A stretch of 64,000 nt of DNA from positions 38,279-102,278 of the forward strand of contig JBKBNP010000005.1 in assembly GCA_046295215.1 (NCBI GenBank), in the 5' to 3' direction. Below are positions 52,861-61,167 of this stretch, in pieces (position 1 is the stretch's first letter; the number at the start of each line of letters is the position of its first letter). Made by a program: the position numbers and the translations under genes. Source of the DNA: Szabonella sp046295215 (GTDB taxonomy: Bacteria > Pseudomonadota > Alphaproteobacteria > Rhodobacterales > Rhodobacteraceae). Under the pieces are notes generated by a model that was not told the origin of the DNA, made no database searches, and was given only the letters and a program-made list of their open reading frames with translations.

Positions 52861-53498
52861 ATCACGCGCACCTCATCGGCATAGGCAGCGCCGATGGCCG
52901 GAAAGTCCATCTCTATGGAGTCCTCGGCCGCCAGTTCCCGCAGCATCGCCTCAAGCTGGGCATTGGCCGCCGCCCGGTCGGGTTCATAGACCTGCGCCAT
53001 GCAGCCCGCATGCGCCCCGGTCAGGATCGGCTGGCCTTCAATCGTGTAAGCGGTGTAATAGCCCGGATCATAGACCTGGAGGATCAGGGGGTCATTCCCC
53101 GGCGCAACGGGCGTTTCCAGACGGCGCAGATGGGTCGAGGTGATCTGCACCCCGTCATAGCTGGCCGTGAAATCGGTGGGACGACCAAGGGCGAGGCGCT
53201 CTTCCTTCAGGAGCAGGAACAGATCACCTTCGTAATCCTCGTCCCAGGCCATGTCGAACCCGACCAGTGCGGCCTCTTCCTCGGGCGTCAGTTTTCCGTC
53301 GTGATTGGCATCGAGCCCCCGGTCCTCGATCATCAGGAGCGAGAAGAAGTCGTCATAGACCCAACTGACGCGCACCGCCTCGGCCCGCCCCTTGGCGTCG
53401 AACAGAACCTCCAGCCGCGTGTCGATGAAGATATGCGGATGCGCCACTCCCGTTGCCGGGACGAGCATCAGCGCCAGAGCCGACTGCAAGAAACGCAT
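52845..53498 (-). CDS. DUF1007 family exported protein
   Basis: 217 residues. Signal peptide MRFLQSALALMLVPATGVAHP, mature start HPHIFIDTRLEVLFD, then DANHDGKLTPEE, an EF-hand-like loop, and a C-terminal beta-rich region. DUF1007 proteins are periplasmic and paired with NicO-type metal transporters, as here. ATG with GGGGGAAAG upstream. The previously possible longer N-terminus has no ribosome-binding site. Confidence 0.88.
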   Translation of the reverse strand: MRFLQSALALMLVPATGVAHPHIFIDTRLEVLFDAKGRAEAVRVSWVYDDFFSLLMIEDRGLDANHDGKLTPEEEAALVGFDMAWDEDYEGDLFLLLKEERLALGRPTDFTASYDGVQITSTHLRRLETPVAPGNDPLILQVYDPGYYTAYTIEGQPILTGAHAGCMAQVYEPDRAAANAQLEAMLRELAAEDSIEMDFPAIGAAYADEVRVICPGA

Positions 53499-53578
53499 CT
53501 TTCCCCCATCGTAGACCTGCGGAAGTCTAGCCATTCCGGGCGTGAACCGGAAGGCCGCAGGTGACGTTTGCAGCGGTT

Positions 53579-53722
53579 TCATGCCCATGGCTCGCTGCAA
53601 GTTGACCGCGAGTGAGGGCTTCGCGGCATCGGATCCCCGGGCGGGGCGGGCGGTGGAACATCAGGCGGGGCGGCATCGGGGGCCGCAACAGTTTCGGCTG
53701 TCGGAGTCAGGTTTTCGGTCAT
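53579..53722 (-). CDS. Short proline/alanine-rich ORF with strong ribosome-binding site
   Basis: 47 residues (MTENLTPTAETVAAPDAAPP, then Pro-rich). GTGGAGG lies eight bases before the ATG, which is stronger than for most genes here. The sequence reads like the acidic/Pro-rich N-terminus of a longer protein, so it may be the stump of a decayed gene upstream of the DUF1007-NicO pair, or a leader ORF. No family recognised. Confidence 0.35.
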   Translation of the reverse strand: MTENLTPTAETVAAPDAAPPDVPPPAPPGDPMPRSPHSRSTCSEPWA

Positions 53723-53764
53723 TGGCTCTGCCTCCACTCTTTCGACCTGTTGCACAGGCTGCGA

Positions 53765-53798
53765 TTTCCCTGTCGGAGCGCAGGCTGCGACAGGGAAA
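53765..53798. repeat. Inverted repeat upstream of the Pro-rich ORF
   Basis: Perfect 11-base-pair arms TTTCCCTGTCG / CGACAGGGAAA separated by 12 bases. It lies 43 bases upstream of the Pro-rich ORF and 99 upstream of the GST gene on the other strand. It could be an RNA hairpin or a divergent operator. Confidence 0.6.
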
Positions 53799-53896
53799 AC
53801 GCGAGACCTTGATCCAGAGCAACAAGCCGGGGCTTTGCGAAAGTCTGTGGCAGGCCTAGGGTGCGGGCTGCGTTTCCCGTTTCAGGAAGGATTCCG

Positions 53897-54556
53897 ATGA
53901 TTACCATCCACGGCGTCATGCGCTCCCGCGCGACCCGCCCACTCTGGCTGCTGGAGGAGTTGGGCCTGCCCTTCCACCATGTGCCGGTCATCCAGGCCTA
54001 TCGTCTGCCCTATCCGATGGCCGAAGACGCGCCGCTCAACACCGCCTCCCCCGCCTTTCGCCGCCTCAACCCGCAGGGCACGATTCCGGTGATGGAAGAG
54101 GACGGGATCGTGCTGACGGAATCGCTGGCGATCACCCTGCATCTGGCGCGGCGCCATGGGGGCGACCTCGCCCCGCGCGATGCGATCGAGGCGGCGCAGA
54201 CCGATCAGTGGATGCTCTTTGGGGCGACGGCGTTGGAGACCCCGGGGCTGGACCTGATGTTCACCCTGGCGCGAGGGGAAACGGACACGCCGCAGGGGGC
54301 GGCAACCATTGCGGCGGCGGTTGCGGCGTTGGAGCGCCCCTTGCAACGGCTGGAGGCGCATCTGGAAGGGCGTGACTGGCTGGTCGGCGAAAGGTTCACC
54401 GTTTGCGACCTGATGGTGGCCGAATGTCTGCGCTATGGCCAGTCACACGCGCCGCTGCTGGAGGGATTCCCGCATGTGGCGGGATGGAGCGGCCGCTGTC
54501 AGGCCCGCCCGGCCTTTGTCGCCATGATGGCGGCGCGGGCGGCAGAACCGGCCTGA
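53897..54556 (+). CDS. Glutathione S-transferase family protein
   Basis: 219 residues. N-terminal thioredoxin-like domain (MITIHGVMRSRATRPLWLLEELGL; catalytic Ser/Arg region), glutathione site NPQGTIPVMEEDGIVLTES, and a helical C-terminal domain with LVGERFTVCDLMVAE. Unrelated in detail to the GST at 39787. Substrate unknown. ATG with GGAAGG upstream. A GGGGGG/CCCCCC hairpin (54581-54600) follows in the convergent gap. Confidence 0.88.
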   Translation: MITIHGVMRSRATRPLWLLEELGLPFHHVPVIQAYRLPYPMAEDAPLNTASPAFRRLNPQGTIPVMEEDGIVLTESLAITLHLARRHGGDLAPRDAIEAAQTDQWMLFGATALETPGLDLMFTLARGETDTPQGAATIAAAVAALERPLQRLEAHLEGRDWLVGERFTVCDLMVAECLRYGQSHAPLLEGFPHVAGWSGRCQARPAFVAMMAARAAEPA

Positions 54557-54634
54557 AGGCGGACGCGGGTGGTGGAATGTGGGGGGCTTCACTCCCCCCC
54601 CCAGAGGAAACTTGCATAAGGCGAGAGGGCGGGA

Positions 54635-56764
54635 TCAGCCCCGTGCCGACCGGATCAGCCGCAGGATATCGCGGGCGGCATCGGGGATATTCGTTCCGGG
54701 GCCAAAGATCGCCTTGACGCCGTGATCGTAAAGGAACTTGTAATCCTGCTGCGGGATGACGCCACCGCAGATCACGAGGATGTCGCCCGCGCCCGCCGCC
54801 TTGAGCGCCTCGATCAGCCGGGGGGCAAGCGTCTTGTGGCCTGCGGCCTGACTTGAAATGCCGATCACATGCACATCATTGTCGATGGCATCCTGTGCGG
54901 CCTCCTCGGGGGTCTGGAACAGGGGGCCGACATCGACGTCAAAGCCGATATCCGCAAAGGCGGTGGCGATCACCTTTGCGCCGCGGTCATGGCCGTCCTG
55001 ACCCATCTTCACCACCAGCATCCGGGGGCGGCGGCCTTCGGCTTCGGCAAAGGCTTCGACATCCGCCTGAATGGCGGCAAAGCCCGCATCCCCTTCATAG
55101 GCGGCCCCATAGACACCGGCGAGCGTTCTGACCTCTGCGCGGTGGCGACCGAAAATCTTTTCCATGGCGTCCGAAATCTCCCCGACTGTGGCGCGCGCGC
55201 GGGCGGCCCCGACCGCCGCTTCCAGAAGGTTGCCGCCGTCCTGCGCGCGGCGGGTCAGTTCCGCGAGGGACGCTGTGCAGGCGGCCTCGTCCCGGGCCGC
55301 GCGCGTGGCCTTGAGCCGGGCCACCTGCGCCGCGCGCACGGCGACATTGTCGATGTCGAGAATGTCGATCGGGTCTTCCTTGTCCTTGCGGTATTTGTTG
55401 ACGCCGACGATCACTTCCTCGCCCCGGTCGATCATCGCCTGACGGCGGGCGGCGGTTTCCTCGATCCTGAGTTTCGGCATGCCGGTGGCGACCGCTTTGG
55501 TCATGCCGCCCATGGCCTCGACCTCCTCGATCAGCGCCCAAGCCTTTTCGGCGAGTTCGGCGGTCAGGCTTTCGACGTAATAGCTGCCCGCCAGCGGATC
55601 AACGACATGGGTGATCCCGGTTTCCTCCTGCAAGATCAACTGCGTGTTGCGCGCGATCCGGGCCGAGAATTCGGTGGGCAGGGCGATGGCCTCGTCCAGC
55701 GCATTGGTGTGCAGCGATTGCGTGCCGCCCAAGGCTGCCGCCATCGCCTCATAGGCCGTGCGGATGACGTTGTTATAGGGATCCTGCTCCTGCAAGGACA
55801 CACCGGAGGTCTGGCAATGGGTGCGCAGCATCAGGGAGCCGGATTTCTTCGGCTGGAACTCCGCCATGATGCGGTGCCACAACAGCCGCGCGGCGCGCAG
55901 CTTGGCGGCTTCCATGAAGAAATTCATGCCGATGGCGAAAAAGAACGAGAGCCGTCCGGCAAAGGCATCCACATCCATTCCCCGTGCGATGGCCGTGCGC
56001 ACATATTCGCGCCCGTCGGCGAGGGTGAAGGCCAGTTCCTGCACGAGGTTCGCACCGGCCTCCTGCATGTGATAGCCGGAGATCGAGATGGAGTTGAATT
56101 TCGGCATTTCGGCGGATGTGAATTCGATGATGTCCGCGATGATCCGCATCGAGGGTTCGGGCGGATAGACATAGGTGTTGCGGACCATGAATTCCTTGAG
56201 GATGTCGTTCTGGATAGTGCCCGAGAGCAGATCACGCGACACGCCCTGTTCCTCGCCGGTGACGATGAAATTCGCCAGAATCGGGATCACCGCGCCGTTC
56301 ATCGTCATGGACACGGAAACCTGGTCCAGCGGGATGCCGTCGAACAGGATCTTCATGTCCTCGACCGAATCAATGGCCACGCCCGCCTTGCCGACATCGC
56401 CCTCCACCCTTGGATGGTCACTGTCATAGCCGCGATGGGTGGCCAGATCGAAAGCGACGGAAACCCCCTGCTGCCCGGCCGCCAGTGCGCGGCGGTAGAA
56501 GGCGTTGGATTCCTCGGCGGTGGAAAAGCCTGCATATTGCCGGATCGTCCAGGGCCGGCCCGCATACATCGTGGCCTTCACGCCCCGGGTGAACGGCGCG
56601 GCGCCCGGCACGCCTTCCATATGCGCAAGGCCCGCCGTATCCGCCGCAGTGTAGAGCGGCTTGACGGCGATGCCTTCCAGCGTGTTCCAGACAAGGCTGT
56701 CGGGATCGCGGCCCTTGAGTTCCTTTTCGGCGATCTGACGCCAGGTGGAGAGCGGATCGGTCAT
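54635..56764 (-). CDS. scpA: Methylmalonyl-CoA mutase, B12-dependent
   Basis: 709 residues, single-chain form. Isomerises (R)-methylmalonyl-CoA to succinyl-CoA. The TIM-barrel part has TMYAGRPWTIRQYAGFSTAEESNAFYR (in parts) and CQTSGVSLQEQDPYNNVIRT; the C-terminal cobalamin-binding domain has VVKMGQDGHDRGAKVIA with the axial His in DGHDRG, and VICGGVIPQQD. It completes the propionyl-CoA route started by the nearby PccA/PccB. Start ATG with AAGGAAA upstream. Confidence 0.95.
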   Translation of the reverse strand: MTDPLSTWRQIAEKELKGRDPDSLVWNTLEGIAVKPLYTAADTAGLAHMEGVPGAAPFTRGVKATMYAGRPWTIRQYAGFSTAEESNAFYRRALAAGQQGVSVAFDLATHRGYDSDHPRVEGDVGKAGVAIDSVEDMKILFDGIPLDQVSVSMTMNGAVIPILANFIVTGEEQGVSRDLLSGTIQNDILKEFMVRNTYVYPPEPSMRIIADIIEFTSAEMPKFNSISISGYHMQEAGANLVQELAFTLADGREYVRTAIARGMDVDAFAGRLSFFFAIGMNFFMEAAKLRAARLLWHRIMAEFQPKKSGSLMLRTHCQTSGVSLQEQDPYNNVIRTAYEAMAAALGGTQSLHTNALDEAIALPTEFSARIARNTQLILQEETGITHVVDPLAGSYYVESLTAELAEKAWALIEEVEAMGGMTKAVATGMPKLRIEETAARRQAMIDRGEEVIVGVNKYRKDKEDPIDILDIDNVAVRAAQVARLKATRAARDEAACTASLAELTRRAQDGGNLLEAAVGAARARATVGEISDAMEKIFGRHRAEVRTLAGVYGAAYEGDAGFAAIQADVEAFAEAEGRRPRMLVVKMGQDGHDRGAKVIATAFADIGFDVDVGPLFQTPEEAAQDAIDNDVHVIGISSQAAGHKTLAPRLIEALKAAGAGDILVICGGVIPQQDYKFLYDHGVKAIFGPGTNIPDAARDILRLIRSARG

Positions 56765-56801
56765 CGACGGTTTCCTTGCGTTGCGAGGGCCGGACAGAGG
56801 G

Positions 56802-56870
56802 GGGGCGCTGCCCCCCGCGCCGTTTGCAGGCAAACGGAGCCCCCCCCGAGGTATTTCGACCAGGATGAAA
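56802..56870 (+). repeat. Dispersed intergenic element, type A, copy 8
   Basis: GGGGGGCGCTGCCCCCC hairpin and a GTTTGCAGGCAAAC palindrome, then CCCCCCCGAGGTATTT, three bases and CCAGGATGAAAT (core 56841-56870). It sits between divergent genes, so it does not simply end a transcript. Confidence 0.8.
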
Positions 56871-56952
56871 TAGGATGGCTGCGACAGTCAGAGACATAAA
56901 CAGGCTTTGGTTCCGGCTCCCGGCGTCCTATATGAACAGGAACGGAGGCCAC

Positions 56953-57390
56953 ATGACCCTGATTTACCGACTTCTTCTGCTGTGCTTGCTGCCCTTCGCC
57001 GCGATGGCGGAGGCGATGGAAAGGGAATTGTTCCTCGAAGCCTCCGGGCTGGAGCCGGAAGAGTTCCACTGGGTCAAGCGCCCGGTGGTGGTCTTTGCCG
57101 ACAGCCCGGTCGATCCGGCCTTCCTGCGGCAACTGGATCTGTTGCGCGCCAACCCCGAGGCGCTGGCCGAACGCGACGTGGTGGTGATCACCGACACCGA
57201 CCCCAAGGCCCTGTCGGCCTTTCGCAAACGGTTCCGGCCGCGCGGCTTCTCGCTGGTGATGATGGACAAGGACGGGGTCACGACGCTGCGCAAGCCCCTG
57301 CCCTGGGATGTGCGCGAGATCACCCGCGCCATCGACAAGTTTCCCATCGCACGGCAGGAACAACTCGAACGGTTCCCGAGCGGGCGGTAA
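56953..57390 (+). CDS. DUF4174 exported protein
   Basis: 145 residues. Signal peptide (MTLIYRLLLLCLLPFAAMAEA), then a thioredoxin-like small domain: FHWVKRPVVVFADSPVDPAF, RDVVVITDTDP, FRPRGFSLVMMDKDGVTTLR and a C-terminal IDKFPIARQE, the DUF4174 pattern. There is no CxxC, so it is not a redox thioredoxin. Periplasmic; function unknown. GGAGG four bases before the ATG. Confidence 0.85.
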   Translation: MTLIYRLLLLCLLPFAAMAEAMERELFLEASGLEPEEFHWVKRPVVVFADSPVDPAFLRQLDLLRANPEALAERDVVVITDTDPKALSAFRKRFRPRGFSLVMMDKDGVTTLRKPLPWDVREITRAIDKFPIARQEQLERFPSGR

Positions 57391-57413
57391 GGCTATCCGC
57401 GTCGCGGGCATCA

Positions 57414-57638
57414 TCAGGGCAGTCTCGACAACAGGGATCTGAGCGCCGCGATGCCCTCGGGTCCGAACTGGATGGTCTGGCTGACAACGCCCTTCATTTC
57501 ACGCGTGGCGGACCCGTAGGTCACGATCTGGAGGAAGGTTTCTCCCCCTGTCTCGAAGATCGTATAGCCTGCCTCGACCGGTGCCTGAACCGAAAAGCGC
57601 GCGGCTTCGCGGGGATGCAGAGCGTCGATCCGCGCCAT
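57414..57638 (-). CDS. Small protein translationally coupled to pccA
   Basis: 74 residues. The ATG overlaps the pccA stop (TGATG). It has a basic N-terminus, then GETFLQIVTYGSATREM and GVVSQTIQFGPEGIAAL. A TYGSxxRxxxGxxSQxxQF pattern recurs in short hypothetical proteins of several bacteria (from memory), with no assigned role. No signal peptide. Being locked to pccA translation suggests it belongs with propionyl-CoA carboxylase, but nothing shows how. Confidence 0.6.
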   Translation of the reverse strand: MARIDALHPREAARFSVQAPVEAGYTIFETGGETFLQIVTYGSATREMKGVVSQTIQFGPEGIAALRSLLSRLP

Positions 57639-59641
57639 CACACGAACTCCAGGATGATGTCATCGACCTTGAGGCTTGCCCCCGCAGAGGTGTTGACCTT
57701 TTTCACCACACCCCGGCGCTCGGCCTTGAGGATGTTTTCCATCTTCATCGCCTCCACCGTCGCCAGCGCCTGACCTTCCTGCACCTCGTCGCCCTCGGAA
57801 ACGCTGATCTTCACCACCAGCCCCGGCATCGGGCAGAGTAGGAATTTCGACGTGTCGGGCGGCAGTTTTTCCGGCATGAGGGCAGCGAGTTCGGCCTGGC
57901 GCGGGGTGCGGACATGGACCTTCAGATCGGCACCGCGCAGCCGGATGCGGAAGCCTGACGGGATCTTGCCGACCTTCATCACGAGGGGCGCGCCGTTCAC
58001 CGTGAGGCGGGCGAGCGGTTGGCCCGGGGTCCAGTCACTTTCCACCCGGAGCGCCTCACCATCCGCGAAGGTTACGGTAGACCCTGCCCGGTCGGCACAG
58101 ATCGTCACAGGATGGGACGCGCTCTGAAGGCTGACCACCCAGGATGTGCCGACACGGCGTTCATGGTTGTCCATGGTGCCGGAGATGCGCGTGCGGCGGA
58201 TTTCGGCCACGCGGTTCATCGCCGCCGTGGCCGCCGCGACCCTGCGCAGAAGTGCCGGATCAAGCGCCACCCCGGCGAAACCGCCTTCATATTCCTCGGC
58301 GATGAAGGCCGTTGTGATATTGCCGGAGGCAAAGCGCGGATGGTCCATGACCGCCGAACAGAAGGGCAGGTTGTGGCCGATGCCTTCCACCTCGAACGTA
58401 TCGAGTGCCAAGCGCATTTCCTCGATGGCTTCGGCCCGGGTTGGCGCCCAGGTGCAGAGTTTTGCGATCATCGGGTCGTAATACATACTGATCTCGCCGC
58501 CTTCGAACACGCCGGTATCGTTGCGCACGATGCCACCGCGCGGCGTCGCGCCTTCGACGGGGGGGCGGTAGCGGGTCAGCCGTCCGATGGAGGGCAGGAA
58601 ATTGCGGTAGGGATCCTCGGCATAGAGCCGGCTTTCCATCGCCCATCCGTTGATCTTCAGATCGGCTTGCGCGAAGGGCAGTTTCTCGCCATTCGCCACG
58701 CGGATCATCTGTTCGACCAGATCGACCCCGGTAATCAGTTCGGTCACGGGATGTTCGACCTGCAGGCGCGTGTTCATTTCGAGGAAATAGAAATTGCGGT
58801 TGCCGTCCACGATGAATTCGACGGTTCCGGCGCTGGTGTAGCCCACGGCCCGCGCCAGCGCGCAGGCCTGTTCGCCCATGGCGCGGCGCGTTGCCTCGTC
58901 AAGGAAGGGGCTGGGCGCTTCCTCGATCACCTTCTGGTTGCGGCGCTGGATCGAACATTCGCGCTCATGCAGATAGACGCAGTTGCCGTGCTGGTCGGCC
59001 AGCACCTGGATCTCGATATGGCGCGGCTGGGTCACGAATTTCTCGATGAAGATGCGGTCATCGCCGAAGCTGCTGGCCGCCTCGTTCTTGGAGGATTCGA
59101 ACCCCTCCTTGACCTCGGATTCCGACCAGGCGATCCGCATGCCCTTGCCGCCGCCCCCGGCCGAAGCCTTGATCATCACCGGATAGCCGATCTCGCCCGA
59201 GATCTTCACCGCTTCATCGGCATCCGCGATCAGGCCCATATAGCCCGGGACAGTGGACACACCTGCCTCCATCGCCAGTTTCTTGGAGGTGATCTTGTCG
59301 CCCATCGCCTCGATCGCCGGGCTGGGCGGGCCGATGAAAACGACGCCCTCCTGTTCCAGCGCCTCGGCGAATTTCATGTTTTCGGACAGAAAGCCGTAGC
59401 CCGGATGCACTGCCTCGGCCCCCGTTGCCCGGACCGCCTCCATGATACGGTCGATCACGATATAGGACTGGTTCGCCGGGGACGGGCCGATATGGACCGC
59501 CTCATCCGCCATCTTCACATGCAGCGCGTTGCGGTCCGCATCGGAATAGACCGCGACAGTCGCAATTCCCATCCTGCGGGCGGTCTTGATGACGCGGCAG
59601 GCGATTTCGCCCCGGTTGGCAATCAGGATCTTCTTGAACAT
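57638..59641 (-). CDS. pccA: Propionyl-CoA carboxylase biotin-containing (alpha) subunit
   Basis: 667 residues. Biotin carboxylase domain (FKKILIANRGEIACRVIKT, KASAGGGGKGMRIAW, FLEMNTRLQVEHPVTELITG), the middle BT domain, and a C-terminal biotinyl domain with the attachment Lys in EAMKMENIL. With PccB it carboxylates propionyl-CoA to (S)-methylmalonyl-CoA. The middle domain and the pcc/mutase context separate it from LiuD at 2114-4081. ATG with AAGGG upstream. An intrinsic terminator lies 38 bases before the start, so expression may depend on read-through. Confidence 0.95.
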   Translation of the reverse strand: MFKKILIANRGEIACRVIKTARRMGIATVAVYSDADRNALHVKMADEAVHIGPSPANQSYIVIDRIMEAVRATGAEAVHPGYGFLSENMKFAEALEQEGVVFIGPPSPAIEAMGDKITSKKLAMEAGVSTVPGYMGLIADADEAVKISGEIGYPVMIKASAGGGGKGMRIAWSESEVKEGFESSKNEAASSFGDDRIFIEKFVTQPRHIEIQVLADQHGNCVYLHERECSIQRRNQKVIEEAPSPFLDEATRRAMGEQACALARAVGYTSAGTVEFIVDGNRNFYFLEMNTRLQVEHPVTELITGVDLVEQMIRVANGEKLPFAQADLKINGWAMESRLYAEDPYRNFLPSIGRLTRYRPPVEGATPRGGIVRNDTGVFEGGEISMYYDPMIAKLCTWAPTRAEAIEEMRLALDTFEVEGIGHNLPFCSAVMDHPRFASGNITTAFIAEEYEGGFAGVALDPALLRRVAAATAAMNRVAEIRRTRISGTMDNHERRVGTSWVVSLQSASHPVTICADRAGSTVTFADGEALRVESDWTPGQPLARLTVNGAPLVMKVGKIPSGFRIRLRGADLKVHVRTPRQAELAALMPEKLPPDTSKFLLCPMPGLVVKISVSEGDEVQEGQALATVEAMKMENILKAERRGVVKKVNTSAGASLKVDDIILEFV

Positions 59642-59673
59642 GCTGGGCCCTTCTGGATGGGACGGGACAGGAA

Positions 59674-59713
59674 ACGCAAAGAACCACCCGGGCAGTCGGC
59701 CCGGGTGGTTCTT
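59674..59713 (-). terminator. Strong intrinsic terminator/attenuator in front of pccA
   Basis: Perfect 15-base-pair stem AAGAACCACCCGGGC (59679-59693) / GCCCGGGTGGTTCTT (59699-59713) with a five-base loop; on the minus strand the stem ends in TTCTT and continues TGCGTTTCC. It follows the small lipoprotein gene and ends 38 bases before the pccA ATG. Confidence 0.85.
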
Positions 59714-59746
59714 GCAAGGATCAATACGCCCCGGGGGACGAGGGTA

Positions 59747-59992
59747 TCAGTAGCAGCCGGCCGTGCCGGGAATGACGCAGGACGCGCCACCTGCAACCGC
59801 GCCGATGAGCGCGCCGCGGGTCTTGCTGCCGCCGGTCGCATCGGCAATGACGGCACCGGCAACAGCGCCGCCGACCGTGCGGACAGCCGCGCTGTTCTGC
59901 ATGCCCTGATTGTTGCCGTAGGGGTTGTTCTGCACGCAGGCCGACAGCGACAGGGTCGCCGCCACTGCGAAAAGGATCGTAGGAATACGCAT
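59747..59992 (-). CDS. Small glycine-zipper lipoprotein
   Basis: 81 residues. Lipoprotein signal with lipobox SLSAC (Cys19), then VGGAVAGAVIADATGG and GALIGAVAGGASC, a glycine-zipper segment as in 17 kDa surface-antigen-like proteins, ending with two cysteines. Likely outer-membrane anchored; function unknown. AGAGG upstream of the ATG. A TAGAAT -10-like box about 40 bases before the start suggests its own promoter. Confidence 0.8.
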   Translation of the reverse strand: MRIPTILFAVAATLSLSACVQNNPYGNNQGMQNSAAVRTVGGAVAGAVIADATGGSKTRGALIGAVAGGASCVIPGTAGCY

Positions 59993-60118
59993 ACTGCTTT
60001 GCCTCTTGCGTTTGTTGTTATTGAGCCGGATTCTATCCCATCCGCGCCGGTAGGAAAGGGGAAAAACGCCGGATTTTCGCCGTGAACGAAGTTGTCATCT
60101 CTGTCATCGCATCTGTCC

Positions 60119-60157
60119 GGAAAAAGGCCCGGCCTGATGCCGGGGCAAACAGGCCGG
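60119..60157 (-). terminator. Intrinsic terminator after the 133-residue gene
   Basis: On the minus strand CCGGCCTG (from 60157), a 13-base loop and CAGGCCGG, then GCC and TTTTTCC. Located 170 bases beyond the gene that ends at 60327; the space between holds no other feature. Confidence 0.75.
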
Positions 60158-60326
60158 AAGACAGGGGAAGGGTAACTCGGATCCTCGGATTTCGTCGAAA
60201 CGGTCTCATTCCAACCGTCAAAACCATCATTTGATTGCCCTGCACGAATGGCAAAGCCAAAATGAACCCTGCGCCGGGGCCGGGCAGGACTTTGCCGGTT
60301 CGCCACAGGGTTGCGCGAAAACATGC

Positions 60327-60728
60327 CTAGTCCTCCGCCCCGTCAGCGTCCCAGTCGTCATCCCAGACCATCGGTTCGGTGTCCGGGGCGAAGATGGCGG
60401 GAAAAGCGGCCTCCGCCCGCTTGCGATCTACGCGCAGAAGCTGGTCATAGCTGGCCGGGTCATAGGGATCGGAAGCCGGAACCACCTCGCGTCCGATCAG
60501 CCAGGACAGGCGCCCTGCGTCCAGATTGCCGCGCTCGAAAGGCTCTTCGCCAAAATGTTCCCACAGGGCGCGCAGAAAACCCTCATCCGCGGCACGGTCG
60601 GCAGCCGAACGGTCACGATAGCGCTCGCGCTTCGTGATCTTGGTCGCACCCTGCTTGTTGGCGCGGCGGATGATGAACTGGAAATCCGTGCTGGGAAGCC
60701 GCCCCGGAAAGCCGCGATGCTTTATCAT
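60327..60728 (-). CDS. Conserved hypothetical protein between pccB and pccA
   Basis: 133 residues, basic N-terminal half (FQFIIRRANKQGATKITKRERYRDR) and acidic C-terminus (MVWDDDWDADGAED). No signal peptide or membrane segment. No family motif recognised; genes of this type seem to recur at this place in Rhodobacteraceae. ATG with AGGGGGTG upstream. Preceded and followed by intrinsic terminators, so it is a single-gene unit. Confidence 0.65.
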   Translation of the reverse strand: MIKHRGFPGRLPSTDFQFIIRRANKQGATKITKRERYRDRSAADRAADEGFLRALWEHFGEEPFERGNLDAGRLSWLIGREVVPASDPYDPASYDQLLRVDRKRAEAAFPAIFAPDTEPMVWDDDWDADGAED

Positions 60729-60765
60729 CGCCCACCCCCTGCGGCCGGATGGCCCGCGACGAGGG

Positions 60766-60811
60766 AGAAAAAGGGGGCGGGTCGGGTGTTTGCCCGAGTG
60801 ACCCGCCCCGC
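60766..60811 (-). terminator. Intrinsic terminator of the 45-residue lipoprotein gene
   Basis: Minus strand: GGGGCGGG ... CCCGCCCC with an inner TCGGG/CCCGA pair, followed by CTTTTTCTC. It begins five bases after the stop codon. Confidence 0.88.
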
Positions 60812-60815
60812 AGTC

Positions 60816-60953
60816 TTACTTGTATTTGCCGGTGTAGCGCGGCTCGGACGAGACGGGCTCTTCGACGTAAACGACTTCCGATTGCTTGGGCGCGCAGGCT
60901 GCCACGAAGGCGACCATGCACAAGCCCAGAATGGCTTTCGTGCTCTTTGACAT
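60816..60953 (-). CDS. Very small lipoprotein (45 residues)
   Basis: MSKSTKAILGLCMVAFVAAC is a clear lipoprotein signal (lipobox VAAC, Cys20), leaving a 26-residue acidic mature peptide (APKQSEVVYVEEPVSSEPRY and TGKYK). GTAGAGG directly before the ATG and a textbook terminator five bases after the stop support a real gene. A TGTCAA/TATTGT pair spaced 17 bases lies upstream. Function unknown. Confidence 0.75.
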   Translation of the reverse strand: MSKSTKAILGLCMVAFVAACAPKQSEVVYVEEPVSSEPRYTGKYK

Positions 60954-61167
60954 CCTCTACTCCTGGTTTCTTGGGGGGAAGGCTTTGCGAAATTGCCCGC
61001 AAGGCGCCCCCGATGCGAGGTAAAGGCCGCTTGGGTTCGGCCTTGCGCAACAATAGCCGCTCGCGAAGGCGATTGACACTGGCTATTCGCCAAGTTGGCG
61101 GGCTGTGGCCGGACTACATCATCGGGGTTTGCCCGATGCCCGCTTTCGGCCAGATTTTGTGGTCGCA

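Noticed and set aside
53542..53859. ORF on the plus strand in the gap upstream of the second GST gene
   Set aside because: No ribosome-binding site or motif. It spans the inverted repeat and is better explained as intergenic sequence.
54581..54602. A further dispersed-element copy after the second GST gene
   Set aside because: Only the G6/C8 hairpin is present. The following sequence (CAGAGGAAACTTGCATAAG) does not match the GAGGTATTT core.
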